A stretch of DNA of 64,000 nt, taken from Paenibacillus polymyxa M1 (lineage in GTDB: Bacteria > Bacillota > Bacilli > Paenibacillales > Paenibacillaceae). Shown one piece after another: positions 42,998 through 52,564 of this stretch. The translations under genes and the position numbers were made by a program. The DNA lies in contig NC_017542.1 in the NCBI RefSeq assembly GCF_000237325.1, positions 999,501 through 1,063,500 on the forward strand, in the 5' to 3' direction. The notes beneath the pieces were generated by a model that was not told the origin of the DNA, made no database searches, and saw nothing but the letters and a program-made list of their open reading frames with translations. Position 1 is the first letter of the stretch; the number at the start of each line of letters is the position of its first letter.

Positions 42998-44008
42998 GTG
43001 GCTATGAATCTATTTCATCAATATGTGAATGTAGACGGTACTTTGAATGATACGCTGGTGCGCGATCGTGAAATTTTATATACAGGTACGAATGGCCGGC
43101 ATGTGGAACGTTTTTACGTGTCCTCCTCTGAAAGTTATATATTTAAACCACTAACCAATGACGATCAGAAGGGGCACGAGAGATGGGTGTACGAGCATGT
43201 GCTTCCCGCATTACCACCCATCTATCCCCAATTGCTAGCTTGGTCTGATGCAGACGCAGATGACGGAGGAGAATGGATGGTATTTGAGGACCTTGGTCCG
43301 TTACATCATGTTCACGCAGACAAAACCCTATTGGAAGCTGTAGGACTTGTTGCAAGGTGGCATGCTTTGCCACTGGATTATTTTGCAGGAATGCCATTGC
43401 GGGGACCGAAGCCGCTCATTCAGGAGATGGTTTCTGAACTGCACATACGCAAGCCAGATATATTAGAGCTTTGCAGCTCACTCGGTTTTTCCAAGCAACA
43501 CATGCAGCGTATTTATGTACAACTGGAGCATCTATCTTTTTCACACCAGCTTGTACTGTCTCATGGTGATCTTCATCCGGGGAACTATGCGCTGAGTGGG
43601 GAGCAGTTAAAGGTATTGGATTGGGAGCATGTTCATCTAAACACACCGCTGTGGGATGTATATCACCTGATCGACATGTCCCATCCGTTATTCCCCCGAC
43701 ATATGACGTCTGAATTGCGTATTCGTATGCTAGACACCTATCTGGAACAGCTGGAGCTGTTGGGGATACAGGTAGATCGAACGGCATTTATACAGGAATA
43801 TGGTATGTTTGCTGTGGTATTTTCGCTTTGGATGCTATTACTAATCACAAGTGATTTGCAAAGGATTAAAAAGGAGCTGCATAGAAATAGCAACAAATGG
43901 TCAAAAGAGCAATTAGAGTCCCAGTTGGATGAAACGTTAGCTTGTTTAAACCAATGTACAGCGATGATGGATTGGGGACAAGTCCAACCATGTAAGCAGT
44001 GGCTTTAG
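42998..44008 (+). CDS. phosphotransferase family protein (APH-like)
   Basis: A 336-residue kinase-like protein. The catalytic loop reads LSHGDLHPGNYAL and the metal Asp lies in VLDWEHVHLN, so both catalytic residues are present. An N-terminal lobe contains YIFKPL with a Lys, and the C-terminus is helical with a long basic stretch. Similar proteins phosphorylate aminoglycosides, choline, homoserine or methylthioribose, but none of these is indicated. The start is either GTG at 42998 or ATG at 43004; both have poor sites. It is 56 bases before the glycosyltransferase gene and may be co-transcribed with it. Confidence 0.85.
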   Translation: MAMNLFHQYVNVDGTLNDTLVRDREILYTGTNGRHVERFYVSSSESYIFKPLTNDDQKGHERWVYEHVLPALPPIYPQLLAWSDADADDGGEWMVFEDLGPLHHVHADKTLLEAVGLVARWHALPLDYFAGMPLRGPKPLIQEMVSELHIRKPDILELCSSLGFSKQHMQRIYVQLEHLSFSHQLVLSHGDLHPGNYALSGEQLKVLDWEHVHLNTPLWDVYHLIDMSHPLFPRHMTSELRIRMLDTYLEQLELLGIQVDRTAFIQEYGMFAVVFSLWMLLLITSDLQRIKKELHRNSNKWSKEQLESQLDETLACLNQCTAMMDWGQVQPCKQWL

Positions 44009-44064
44009 TGGGCTTAAGGCATAGATTCTATATAGTTAGCCAAAGAAGGTAGGGAAATAAATCC

Positions 44065-45063
44065 ATGAAAAAAGTCGGTTTGGTCATGAGAAAAATACAA
44101 TTTGCTGAAGCGCAGGGTCCTCGTATTTTTGCAGAACGTCTGAAGCAGATCGGATTGGAACTGGGGGTGGATATCGTATTTGTATCACCGGAGCGCCATG
44201 TAAGCAGCCATGACTGGCTTCCGGGCTATGAGCACGAAAAGGGTGACCTGGTCAATTATGACGTCGTGCTGGATCAACTGCACGAGCAGCAGATTGAGCA
44301 CGTTATTTATACGGTATCTGGCTTTACCTATTTGAATATGTTTTTTAAAAACAGCGTGCTTTTTCCACATAGTTTTCCAGACCCGGCACTGACAGGCTAT
44401 GAGATGATGAAGCCTTTTTATCAGATCGTGGACAAGGCTATCGTACAGACTGCCTTTCTCAAGCAGGAGATGGCCTCGAAGTTTGGCGTAACCGATGTGA
44501 CAGTCATCCCGATCGGATTTAATGAGCGGTTGGTGGAAAAGCATTTTGATCCCTCACAAGTGGTGGAGAACCGGGTGATGTGGATTGGTAGAGATGAAGA
44601 GAATCGGCGTCCGGATCTGGTACTGGAGTATGCGCGGCATAATCCTGATAAGGATGTCTATATGGTATTTGGTGGTGAACGCTACAAGGAAAGCATGAAG
44701 AAGTACGACATCCCGGACAATGTAAAACTTCAATTTGCGCTAACGCAAGACGAGGTGTTTGCACTGATGAACACGGCGAAGGTGTATTGGAGCTGCTCCA
44801 AATTCGACACGTTCGCGATGCCGCTGACCGAAGCGCTAGCCATGGGGAAAATCGTCGTCAAGCCTGAGCATCCTTGCTATGGGCACATCAGCTCTACACA
44901 TTCATTTTCGGGGAATGAGAAGAACTGGTTCGAACTGGTCAATATGGCTGCGGCTTCACCTCGCCGGGTTTCGACAGAAAACCAGGCATACGCCATGGAA
45001 CAGTTTTCAAGTCAGGTGATGAAGCAGGGATATAGGGATTTTTTCGATGGTTGGTTAAGCTGA
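44065..45063 (+). CDS. GT4-like glycosyltransferase
   Basis: A 332-residue protein with two Rossmann-like halves typical of GT-B glycosyltransferases. The C-terminal half has VIPIGFNERLVEKHF, VMWIGRDEENRRPDLVLEYAR, YMVFGGERY and the nucleotide-sugar site region FAMPLTEALAMGKIVVKPEH with the E-x7-E type acidic residue. It lacks membrane segments. Donor and acceptor cannot be inferred. The ATG follows GGTAGGG upstream. A neighbouring phosphotransferase gene precedes it, so they may act together on a small molecule. Confidence 0.8.
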   Translation: MKKVGLVMRKIQFAEAQGPRIFAERLKQIGLELGVDIVFVSPERHVSSHDWLPGYEHEKGDLVNYDVVLDQLHEQQIEHVIYTVSGFTYLNMFFKNSVLFPHSFPDPALTGYEMMKPFYQIVDKAIVQTAFLKQEMASKFGVTDVTVIPIGFNERLVEKHFDPSQVVENRVMWIGRDEENRRPDLVLEYARHNPDKDVYMVFGGERYKESMKKYDIPDNVKLQFALTQDEVFALMNTAKVYWSCSKFDTFAMPLTEALAMGKIVVKPEHPCYGHISSTHSFSGNEKNWFELVNMAAASPRRVSTENQAYAMEQFSSQVMKQGYRDFFDGWLS

Positions 45064-45095
45064 ACACCGAGACAGGTTGCGTGGATTTAGACCTT

Positions 45096-45136
45096 AAAAA
45101 AGGGACTTTCGCTCTAATGAACGAAAGTCCCTTTTC
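45096..45136. terminator. bidirectional terminator
   Basis: AAAAAGGGACTTTCG pairs with CGAAAGTCCCTTTT between the convergent glycosyltransferase and MFS genes. Confidence 0.85.
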
Positions 45137-46345
45137 TTATGACTGTATCTCTGCTATCGCTTCAGTATGAGCCGTCTTGCGATCCATCATGTAGCTGACC
45201 AGCATCAGCAGCAGACCGCCGACAGTAATGAGTGATGCAACCCATGGAATGGCGGACAGCCCCATTTGGTTAATCACGACTCCCCCGATAAAAGCACCAC
45301 CTGCGTTACCCAGATTCAATGCGGAATGGCTGGAGGTAGAGGCTAGCAAAGGAGCCTCATAGGCCAGATTCATGATGCGAACCTGAATACCCGGCATGAT
45401 GCCGAATGCAGCAATCCCCCAGATGAATACAGTGATAACGGCCAGTACCTGGCTTTGAAGTGTAAACGTCAGAATGGCCAGAATAATGGCCAGTACAGCA
45501 TAGTTTGCAATCAAGGAGGGAAGCAGCTTCCAATCTGCGAGCTTGCCGCCAACGATGTTCCCAATTGTGACGCCTAGGCCGAACAGGACAAGAATCCAGG
45601 TAATGCTGTGTTCGGCAAAGCCACTAATATCCGTAAGCATGGGCGTAATGTACGTAAAGACAGTGAACAAGCTACCACAGCCAACTGCACCTGTCAGCAG
45701 CATCAGCAGCACTTTTGGATTAAATAAGCTCTTGACTTCTTGCTTGAGACTGGAAGGCTTGTCCTGCTGAATCACCGGAATGTAACGAATAATTCCGAAG
45801 AGAGAAATCAAGCCGATCACAACAATGGCTCCAAAGGAAGCGCGCCAGCCGAGCTGCTGTCCGATAAAGGTGCCGAAGGGCACGCCAATAATGTTCGCTA
45901 CCGTCAATCCGGTTAGCACCATAGAGATGGCTCCTGCCCGCTTATCAGCACGAACCAGCCGGGCAGCGATCAAGGAACCTGCTCCCAAGAAGGTTCCGTG
46001 CGATAACGCAGTAGCCATACGGGCCGCAATCAGCAGTTCGTAGTTAGGAGCAATGACGGAAAAAAGATTGCCTAAAATGAATATAGACATCAGCAGACAC
46101 AACAGCTTTTTTTGCGGAACCTTATGGGTTAATACAGTAAGCACAGGTGCGCCAATGGCCACACCAAGCGCGTAACTGGTGATTAATTGCCCGGCTTGCG
46201 GAATCGTAACATGAAGATCATGGGCTACATTGGGCAGAAGTCCCATAATGACGAATTCGGTCATGCCGATGGCGAAGGCACCAAGGGTTAACCATAGCAA
46301 GGAGGGGGGGAAGCGATTAGCTGTCATATTTTCTTGAGTACTCAT
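45137..46345 (-). CDS. MFS efflux transporter, AraJ/DHA1 type
   Basis: A 402-residue major facilitator with twelve predicted segments. It has the AraJ-like start TLGAFAIGMTEFVIMGLLPNVA, RMATALSHGTFLGAGSL and the DHA1 motif C-like GVPFGTFIGQQLGWRASF. These carriers export sugars, nucleosides or drugs. AGGAGG is 13-14 bases before the ATG, slightly long. It is solitary, so the substrate is unknown. It is divergent from cysteine synthase with about 215 bases between them. Confidence 0.9.
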   Translation of the reverse strand: MSTQENMTANRFPPSLLWLTLGAFAIGMTEFVIMGLLPNVAHDLHVTIPQAGQLITSYALGVAIGAPVLTVLTHKVPQKKLLCLLMSIFILGNLFSVIAPNYELLIAARMATALSHGTFLGAGSLIAARLVRADKRAGAISMVLTGLTVANIIGVPFGTFIGQQLGWRASFGAIVVIGLISLFGIIRYIPVIQQDKPSSLKQEVKSLFNPKVLLMLLTGAVGCGSLFTVFTYITPMLTDISGFAEHSITWILVLFGLGVTIGNIVGGKLADWKLLPSLIANYAVLAIILAILTFTLQSQVLAVITVFIWGIAAFGIMPGIQVRIMNLAYEAPLLASTSSHSALNLGNAGGAFIGGVVINQMGLSAIPWVASLITVGGLLLMLVSYMMDRKTAHTEAIAEIQS

Positions 46346-46560
46346 AAGTTTCTTGTATCCTCCTGAAAAAATAGTAATGCGAGTATATCATTCCAGGCAA
46401 CATCTGGCGACCCATTTTGCAAGAATTTTACATACTAAGTTGATAAGGTTTGTGTAATTTACAAAAGCGACAGGTTGGAAGGAGCCAATTATGTTATTTT
46501 GGTAGTATGATATGAAGATAGGAAATGACGTTGAAGGAATGATCCGGGGAGGATATAACA

Positions 46561-47484
46561 ATGACACTTAAAGTGGTACATAGTATTACGGACTTAATCG
46601 GAGATACGCCTTGTGTGCGGCTGCAACGGCTCACAGGACCGCAGGATGCGGAAGTGTATGTGAAGCTGGAGTATTTTAATCCAAGCGGCAGTGTTAAAGA
46701 TCGGGCGGCGGGCAATCTGATTGCCGAGGCGGAAAAGGCGGGACATCTCAAGCCGGGAGGCACCATTATTGAGCCAACCAGTGGCAACACGGGGATTGGT
46801 CTTGCGATGAATGCGGCAGCTCGAGGTTACCGTGCGATTTTGGTAATGCCTTCGAATATGACGAAGGAACGGATCAATATTTTAAAAGCCTATGGGGCTG
46901 AGGTCGTACTGACACCAGCGGAAGAACGGATGCCAGGAGCGATTCGTAAAGCTCTCGAACTGGGGGCAGAAATTGAAGGGAGTTTTATCCCGCATCAGTT
47001 TGAAAATGAAGCAAATCCCGATATCCATCGTACAACCACGGCACTTGAAATTTTGGAGCAGACGGAGGGGCGGTTGGATGTGTTCGTCGCTTCTTCGGGA
47101 ACGGGCGGTACCATTACGGGTACAGGTGAAGTGCTGCGCCAGCATTTGCCGGATCTGCGGATTGTTGTGGTCGAGCCCAAAGGTTCGCCCGTACTGTCTG
47201 GGGGAAAACCCGGTCCGCATAAGCTGGTGGGAACGAGTCCGGGCTTTGTTCCCACCGTGCTGAATACGGAAGTGTATGACGAAATCGTACAGGTTTCCGA
47301 TGAGGATGCGATTGCGATGACACGGGCGATTGCTGCACAGGAGGGAATTCTCGTCGGGCCCTCCAGCGGGGCTACAATATGGACGGCCCTTCAGGAAGCC
47401 CGGCGTTTGGGAGCAGGTAAACGGGTGCTTTGCATTGCCCCGGATACCGGAGAGCGTTATCTGAGCATGGGGATATTCGGATAA
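46561..47484 (+). CDS. cysK: cysteine synthase (O-acetylserine sulfhydrylase)
   Basis: A 307-residue PLP enzyme that makes cysteine from O-acetylserine and sulfide. The PLP lysine is in PSGSVKDRAAG (near residue 44). Other markers are EPTSGNTGIGLAM for substrate carboxylate, SSGTGGTITGTGEVL for the PLP phosphate, and SSGAT. The sequence is of the CysK type of Bacillus. GGGGAGG precedes the ATG. It is monocistronic by spacing, with an aldo/keto reductase about 130 bases downstream. No S-box leader was recognised; CymR-type control cannot be judged. Confidence 0.92.
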   Translation: MTLKVVHSITDLIGDTPCVRLQRLTGPQDAEVYVKLEYFNPSGSVKDRAAGNLIAEAEKAGHLKPGGTIIEPTSGNTGIGLAMNAAARGYRAILVMPSNMTKERINILKAYGAEVVLTPAEERMPGAIRKALELGAEIEGSFIPHQFENEANPDIHRTTTALEILEQTEGRLDVFVASSGTGGTITGTGEVLRQHLPDLRIVVVEPKGSPVLSGGKPGPHKLVGTSPGFVPTVLNTEVYDEIVQVSDEDAIAMTRAIAAQEGILVGPSSGATIWTALQEARRLGAGKRVLCIAPDTGERYLSMGIFG

Positions 47485-47616
47485 AAAGATGCGAATCGGG
47501 ACCAAAGTGATACACGACCGTAAGTAAGTGGTAAAATAGGTGTGTGATAGCGGTTTCACGCACTATTCGAATGTAGATGAAGCAAGGAATACTTTGAGGG
47601 TTCAAGGAGGAGCAGC

Positions 47617-48594
47617 ATGAAAATTATGCCTTTACAGAAACGAGGGATCTCCGATAGTCGGCTGGTACTTGGCTGCATGCCTTTTGGTGGAGAATGGAGC
47701 CATGCACCGTATACACAGGAGCATGTCGTTGAAGCGGAGAGAGCTGTAGAAGCTGCACAATCCATCGGGATTACGATGTTTGATCATGCGGATATCTATC
47801 GTATGGGAAAAGCGGAAGAAATTTTCGGTCGGATTTTAAAGGGACAGCCCGGATTGCGTGAACAAATCGTAATTCAGTCCAAATGCGGCATTTTTTTGCC
47901 GGATGGCACGCTCCCAGGCCGTTTTGATTTCTCATATGATCATATTATGGAGTCCGTAGATGGTATCTTGAAGCGTCTGGGTACTGAGTATTTAGACATC
48001 CTGCTGCTGCACCGTCCCGATCCGCTGGTAGAGCCGGAAGAAGTAGCGAAGGCGTTCAGCGAGCTTAGGACATCCGGCAAAGTCCGGCATTTTGGCGTTT
48101 CCAATATGAATGTAAGCCAAATTTGTTTTCTGGAGCGTAGCCTAACGGAGCCGCTGATTGTTAATCAGCTGGAGATGAGCCTGGCACATCTGCATTTTAT
48201 AGATCAGACCGTACACGTGAACCAGCAGGCAGGGACGAATGTACATTTTGGCGAAGGATTGCTGGAATATTGCCAAACTGAGGATATTCAGCTCCAGGCT
48301 TGGGGACCGCTGGCGCAGGGACGTTTTAGCGGAGGTTCTCTGGAAGGAGAGCCTGAGCACATCCGTAAGACGGCAGAACTAGTGCAGAAGCTGGCTTCTG
48401 AAAAGGGGACGACACGTGAAGCGATCGTCCTGGGCTGGCTGATGAAGCATCCGGCACGGATTCAGCCTGTCATTGGCAGCGCCAATCCTGAACGAATCAA
48501 AGCATGTCAGGATGCAGAACGCCAGAGCGAGCTGATGACCCGTGAGGAATGGTATCAATTGTATGTCAGTGCACGCGGACAAGCCTTGCCATAA
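47617..48594 (+). CDS. aldo/keto reductase, YdhF-like
   Basis: A 325-residue NADPH-dependent (alpha/beta)8-barrel oxidoreductase. The tetrad can be read as Asp-Tyr in DHADIYRMG, Lys in IQSKCGI, and His in LLLHRPDPL. The cofactor site is VIGSANPERIKAC near the end, and the overall layout is that of E. coli YdhF. AAGGAGGAG lies before the ATG. It is solitary, with a terminator behind it. Carbonyl detoxification is the usual role; the substrate here is unknown. Confidence 0.92.
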   Translation: MKIMPLQKRGISDSRLVLGCMPFGGEWSHAPYTQEHVVEAERAVEAAQSIGITMFDHADIYRMGKAEEIFGRILKGQPGLREQIVIQSKCGIFLPDGTLPGRFDFSYDHIMESVDGILKRLGTEYLDILLLHRPDPLVEPEEVAKAFSELRTSGKVRHFGVSNMNVSQICFLERSLTEPLIVNQLEMSLAHLHFIDQTVHVNQQAGTNVHFGEGLLEYCQTEDIQLQAWGPLAQGRFSGGSLEGEPEHIRKTAELVQKLASEKGTTREAIVLGWLMKHPARIQPVIGSANPERIKACQDAERQSELMTREEWYQLYVSARGQALP

Positions 48595-48604
48595 CTCGTT
48601 TAAC

Positions 48605-48647
48605 AGGCCCTCCTTTCGTCTCATTAGCAGACGGAGGGAGGGCCTTT
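48605..48647 (+). terminator. terminator between aldo/keto reductase and WYL gene
   Basis: AGGCCCTCC..CGTCT pairs with AGACG..GGAGGGCCT. Confidence 0.75.
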
Positions 48648-48677
48648 ACGTGGATTCATCCTATATTTCTTCAGCAG

Positions 48678-49478
48678 CTATTCCTCTTCGTATCGTGCGA
48701 GGGCCTTGGCTGTTGTTTCCTTCATTCGCGAAATTAATCGAGAGCCTTGAACGACCTTGACACGTTTGCCGAGGAAGCGGATTTTGGATAACACATATTC
48801 ACATTCGTCTGCCTGGAAAGTGAGCGTAATACGATAGGTATCTGCTTCCTGATCATATTCGACCTCCTTTTCAAAACAGGAAAAAGCATATAAAATACGA
48901 GACATTTCACCGTTATATACAGGAATAATTTCGATGATGCCCTGTTCTTTGCGTGACTCCAGTATACCGAGTATTCGTTGGGTAAACGTCTCGGCTTCTT
49001 CAGGTAGGATCTCATCCTCCGTAACGGTTACGATGTTGGACAGTTTAGTGGACATAAATGCGCGGTGGCGACGATTATACCACAGCAGACTCCATTCTTT
49101 TTTGACCATGGAAAACTCCAGCTTGTATGGGAATCCGGATATTCGCTCATGCAGGCGTCCGTTGCGCAGTTTGTAGGTCATACAGATGCCTGAACGGGAT
49201 CGCAGAATGGAACGCAATTCACGCAGGAGTGGATGATAAACCGAAGCAGCAGGAACCCCTGCTTTTTCGCGCAGGCTGCCATCAGCCTCCAGAGGCTCGT
49301 CGTCTGCAAGTAATTGCCGAAGCTTATCAAGTGTAGAGGGGGTAAAAGCCTCTGTCGCTGCCGAGTCTGCAAGCATGGACTTAAGCCAGACTCTTTCCTG
49401 CGATGTGGTAGCAAAAGCGCCCGATTCATCCAGTCGTGAGACGATCTGATAGTTAAATATTTTCTCGAACAGGCTCAT
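48678..49478 (-). CDS. WYL-domain protein without HTH, second of a pair
   Basis: A 266-residue protein with a central WYL ligand-binding domain (ERISGFPYKLEFSMVKKEWSLLWYNRRHRAFMSTKLSNI) and a WCX-like C-terminal end. No helix-turn-helix precedes it: the N-terminal 90 residues are helical and acidic. The start at 49478 follows GGAG at the usual distance, and the ATG lies inside the end of the upstream WYL gene (26-base overlap), so they are coupled. It probably works with that partner as a two-subunit sensor controlling the divergent RNA-repair cassette. That is inferred from gene order. Confidence 0.8.
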   Translation of the reverse strand: MSLFEKIFNYQIVSRLDESGAFATTSQERVWLKSMLADSAATEAFTPSTLDKLRQLLADDEPLEADGSLREKAGVPAASVYHPLLRELRSILRSRSGICMTYKLRNGRLHERISGFPYKLEFSMVKKEWSLLWYNRRHRAFMSTKLSNIVTVTEDEILPEEAETFTQRILGILESRKEQGIIEIIPVYNGEMSRILYAFSCFEKEVEYDQEADTYRITLTFQADECEYVLSKIRFLGKRVKVVQGSRLISRMKETTAKALARYEEE

Positions 49479-50778
49479 AATAGGCTTGCAGCTCCTTCCA
49501 TTCCTGTCTGAATTCCTTACGCAGCCGCTGGGGTTCCAATACCTCACAGCTTGATCCGAAGCTGCGAATCCATGGTTTGATCTCAGTGATTCCATTCACT
49601 GTGATTTCATAGATAAAGGATTCACTTTCTTCCTCCGTAATCGCACCCCATTGTCCCTGTGACAGTACACGTTCCCGGATAAAGTTGCGCTTTGCACCCT
49701 CAGGATTAAAAAAACGTACCCGTACCTTCACGGGACGCCCCGTATCAACAAGCCAGCTGTACCGCATTTTTTCTTCCAGCACGGCTAACAGGTCGGCATA
49801 AAGCTGCTCTGGGACAGGCTTGCCCTCCACCAATTGAGTCATGCCCTCCATACGAAACTTCATGATTCCTTTGCCGCCTACATGACCAAGCACATACCAA
49901 CGTCCGTATTGATGATCATAGATGACTTGCAGGGGTAGAATGGTATGTTCACGGCCTTCGGTCTCTTTTTCAAACCGTGGGTTTGTGTTCTGTGACCCGT
50001 ACATGCTTCGTTTGGACGCCGAATAATATAAAAAGCTTACACAGCGACGTTGCCGAATGGCATGCAGAAGCGGATGAATATGGGCTTCGTCCAGAATGCG
50101 TGAATAATAATGGTATTTATATAAAAAAGGCTCTGCCATCTCACGATCTCCGAGCTGACGGCGCATGGCTTTTTTAAGATGATCTCGTAACAGATATCCC
50201 TGCACAGAGGGGAGCTGGGTGTTGGCCATAATGTCCACAAAATCATATAAGTCCAGTAATTCCTCGTCCGTCAGTTCTGTCACCAGATCATTGCGGACAG
50301 CATAGCGATAGGGCCTGCCGCCAGGCTCCTTACGAACCACGCCGACTTCGACCAGATATTTCAGATCAGAACGAATTGTTTTCTCATCTGGCAGTGAACT
50401 GTCGGAAGGCAGGCCATTGCAGCAAGCATCCAACAGTTCCATGGTAGTCATAGACTGTGACTGTAGCGCTGTCAGCAGAAGGGATAAGCGGACGCTTTCC
50501 GATTCCTTGAGCGATTTGGCCCGAAACAGGAATAACAGCAATGGATCAGCGGATTCGTAATAATTAAAGCGCAGCATCTCATTAAAATCATGTCCCTGTT
50601 CCGCAGGCAGCTGCTGTTGTACGGATTGGACGATTTCCTTGAGGCGCCGGATCGTTTTATCAAAGGTATGTACCGAAATGCCAAGTCTGTCTGCAAATTG
50701 CTGCCGATTATAAGCGCCGCTTGTTAGTGTGAGCATACGCAGGAATTGAATTTCTTTATCAAAACTCTCTCTCGCCAT
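49453..50778 (-). CDS. HTH-WYL transcriptional regulator, first of a pair
   Basis: A 441-residue regulator. The N-terminal helix-turn-helix reads SGAYNRQQFADRLGISVHTFDKTIRRLKEI. A second DNA-binding-like wing follows (DEKTIRSDLKYLVEVGVV), and the WYL domain is at about residues 250-340 (RCVSFLYYSASKRSMYGSQN ... LQVIYDHQYGRWYVLGHV). A C-terminal WCX region ends it. It is divergent, 198 bases from the five-gene RNA-repair run. GAGGAA precedes the ATG. WYL regulators often sense nucleic-acid ligands and control defence or repair systems, so it is the prime candidate regulator of that run. Confidence 0.88.
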   Translation of the reverse strand: MARESFDKEIQFLRMLTLTSGAYNRQQFADRLGISVHTFDKTIRRLKEIVQSVQQQLPAEQGHDFNEMLRFNYYESADPLLLFLFRAKSLKESESVRLSLLLTALQSQSMTTMELLDACCNGLPSDSSLPDEKTIRSDLKYLVEVGVVRKEPGGRPYRYAVRNDLVTELTDEELLDLYDFVDIMANTQLPSVQGYLLRDHLKKAMRRQLGDREMAEPFLYKYHYYSRILDEAHIHPLLHAIRQRRCVSFLYYSASKRSMYGSQNTNPRFEKETEGREHTILPLQVIYDHQYGRWYVLGHVGGKGIMKFRMEGMTQLVEGKPVPEQLYADLLAVLEEKMRYSWLVDTGRPVKVRVRFFNPEGAKRNFIRERVLSQGQWGAITEEESESFIYEITVNGITEIKPWIRSFGSSCEVLEPQRLRKEFRQEWKELQAYYEPVRENI

Positions 50779-50819
50779 GATGCATTCCTCGTTTCTGTAG
50801 CCGTTCTCCGAAAATAAGT

Positions 50820-50846
50820 ATCCCTTTATTCTAACAGGGAAGGGAT
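50820..50846. promoter_or_regulatory. inverted repeat in the WYL/RNA-repair divergent spacer
   Basis: ATCCCTT at 50820-50826 and AAGGGAT at 50840-50846 form a perfect 7-base inverted repeat 42 bases upstream of the WYL start. It is a candidate operator; no strong sigma-A promoter was recognised here for the repair run. Confidence 0.4.
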
Positions 50847-50976
50847 GCAGGAAAAAGGTAATTTATTCATCTTTGTAATACTTTCACCATGTTCATGACT
50901 TCCAAAATAAAGGATTATAGGGATATAAGGTAGCACGATAAGTAAGAAGCAATACATAACAGAAGGGTGATGCAAC

Positions 50977-52545
50977 ATGTTTGGACGATTCAAAAATGAA
51001 GTGTTATATCCATGGGTAGGTAAGCTTTCGATTTATGAAACGATTAAGCAGGGACTGGACCCTCAGGGTAGGCTTACGGATGATCATTTGCCAGATGATG
51101 AAGAATACTGGGCAGGTCACAAGATGCGTTGGGTGGCAGGAGGGCTGGATGGAGCGTTTGGGCATCACGGCGCTGGCGGAGATGGAGAGACTGACAAAAT
51201 TAAGGATCTGGCGCAGTTGTTGTCCAGACAATGCCGGAAGCCAGGGATGAAGACGAGACGTGAGACGTATGTACGCTTGATGGAGGAAAATGCACTCAGC
51301 CTGATTGATCCGCTGCTAGATGCGGTGCGGGAGCATCCAGCAATTCAGCCGGATCGATTGTATGAGGAAGCACGTTGGCTGGCTGAACACGGAGCACATC
51401 GTAATGTGGTGAAGTTTGGTATTGCATTGCTTGGATTGCTGGAGACGGATCAGCACCACGAGCTTATTTTAACACTAGCCAAGCATGATGAATTCACGCT
51501 ATATGCGGCTGTAGCTATCCGTAATATCTCGGAGCAGGCCAACGAGCAGTTGTATAGGTTAGCGTCACAGGTACATGGCTGGGGACGTATTCACGTAGTA
51601 GAACGGCTGGAGCCGACACGGCAGGAAATACGTGATTGGTTATTACGGGAAGGATTCCGTAACAATGTCATGTATGAGTATCTTGCTTATGAGTGCGCTC
51701 ATAAAGGCGAACTGCATACAGCCATCGCTGTACCGCACATTGATCAGGAGTTGTTTGACGGGGCGGGTGATATTCTATCAGCTTTGCTGGCAGCAGGCGG
51801 ACCTGCGGAAAGTATAGATGATTATGAGCATGCCGCTATGGTCATAGGCAACTACCTTCGCCATGCTAAGGCCATGTGTACGACTGTGAAGCATTTTACG
51901 ATCATCATGGATATTGCAGATTTTCTGGGTGAAGAAGACGATTCATGGGAGGCACGTTATGAGCATGAATGGACGCCGGAATTGCGTAAACGTTACGCGT
52001 CGATATGCCAGCAGATGATGGACGATCCACAGTGGGTAAAGCCGGTAGAACAGGAGCTACAGCATGCAAATTCACCGCATCTCCACTATGCCATTCGTGT
52101 AGCTCGAATGCTAGCACTAGATGTATGGCCCGTGCTATTTGATCAATTAAGCCAATACCCAGTCAAGCCTAATCTGTACTTTGAACTCATCAGGACAGAG
52201 GATGAACAACGAGCTCGTAAGCTGGTGGCTTTTGCAGAAAAGCGCTTGCCTCTGGAAGAGATTGCTTCTGGTCCTGCTGATGCGCCAGGCTTTGGACCGG
52301 AGTATGAAGCGCATCAGTGTCTGGGTATTTTGCTTCAGCTATTGTCTTCTTACGAAGGAATGGGGCAAGAGCTAGTTGCTGCCGGACTCTGGAGTCCGGT
52401 GACCTCCAATCGTCATGCAGCGCTTCATGTACTCAAGGAATGGCCTTCTGAGATGTGGGGTGAGGAAACGACAGAGCGTCTTCGCCGCTTATCGGTAGCT
52501 GAAACGGAGGAGTCGATTAGAGAACAGATTCGGGAATTACTTTAA
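50977..52545 (+). CDS. unrecognised helical-repeat-like protein, first gene of the RNA-repair run
   Basis: A 522-residue cytoplasmic protein I cannot place in a family. It is almost wholly helical by composition, with recurring units that look like degenerate HEAT repeats (for example HRNVVKFGIALLGLLET, TLYAAVAIRNISEQ, SPHLHYAIRVARMLALD, TSNRHAALHVLKEWPSE). A Gly/His-rich loop (GAFGHHGAGGDGE) lies near residue 60. No enzymatic motif was seen. AGAAGGGTGA precedes the ATG. The next gene starts 19 bases later, and the five genes share direction and spacing, so it probably serves the RNA-repair proteins as a scaffold, RNA-binding or sensing factor. Confidence 0.75.
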   Translation: MFGRFKNEVLYPWVGKLSIYETIKQGLDPQGRLTDDHLPDDEEYWAGHKMRWVAGGLDGAFGHHGAGGDGETDKIKDLAQLLSRQCRKPGMKTRRETYVRLMEENALSLIDPLLDAVREHPAIQPDRLYEEARWLAEHGAHRNVVKFGIALLGLLETDQHHELILTLAKHDEFTLYAAVAIRNISEQANEQLYRLASQVHGWGRIHVVERLEPTRQEIRDWLLREGFRNNVMYEYLAYECAHKGELHTAIAVPHIDQELFDGAGDILSALLAAGGPAESIDDYEHAAMVIGNYLRHAKAMCTTVKHFTIIMDIADFLGEEDDSWEARYEHEWTPELRKRYASICQQMMDDPQWVKPVEQELQHANSPHLHYAIRVARMLALDVWPVLFDQLSQYPVKPNLYFELIRTEDEQRARKLVAFAEKRLPLEEIASGPADAPGFGPEYEAHQCLGILLQLLSSYEGMGQELVAAGLWSPVTSNRHAALHVLKEWPSEMWGEETTERLRRLSVAETEESIREQIRELL

Positions 52546-52564
52546 TGATAAGGGAGGGAACAAC

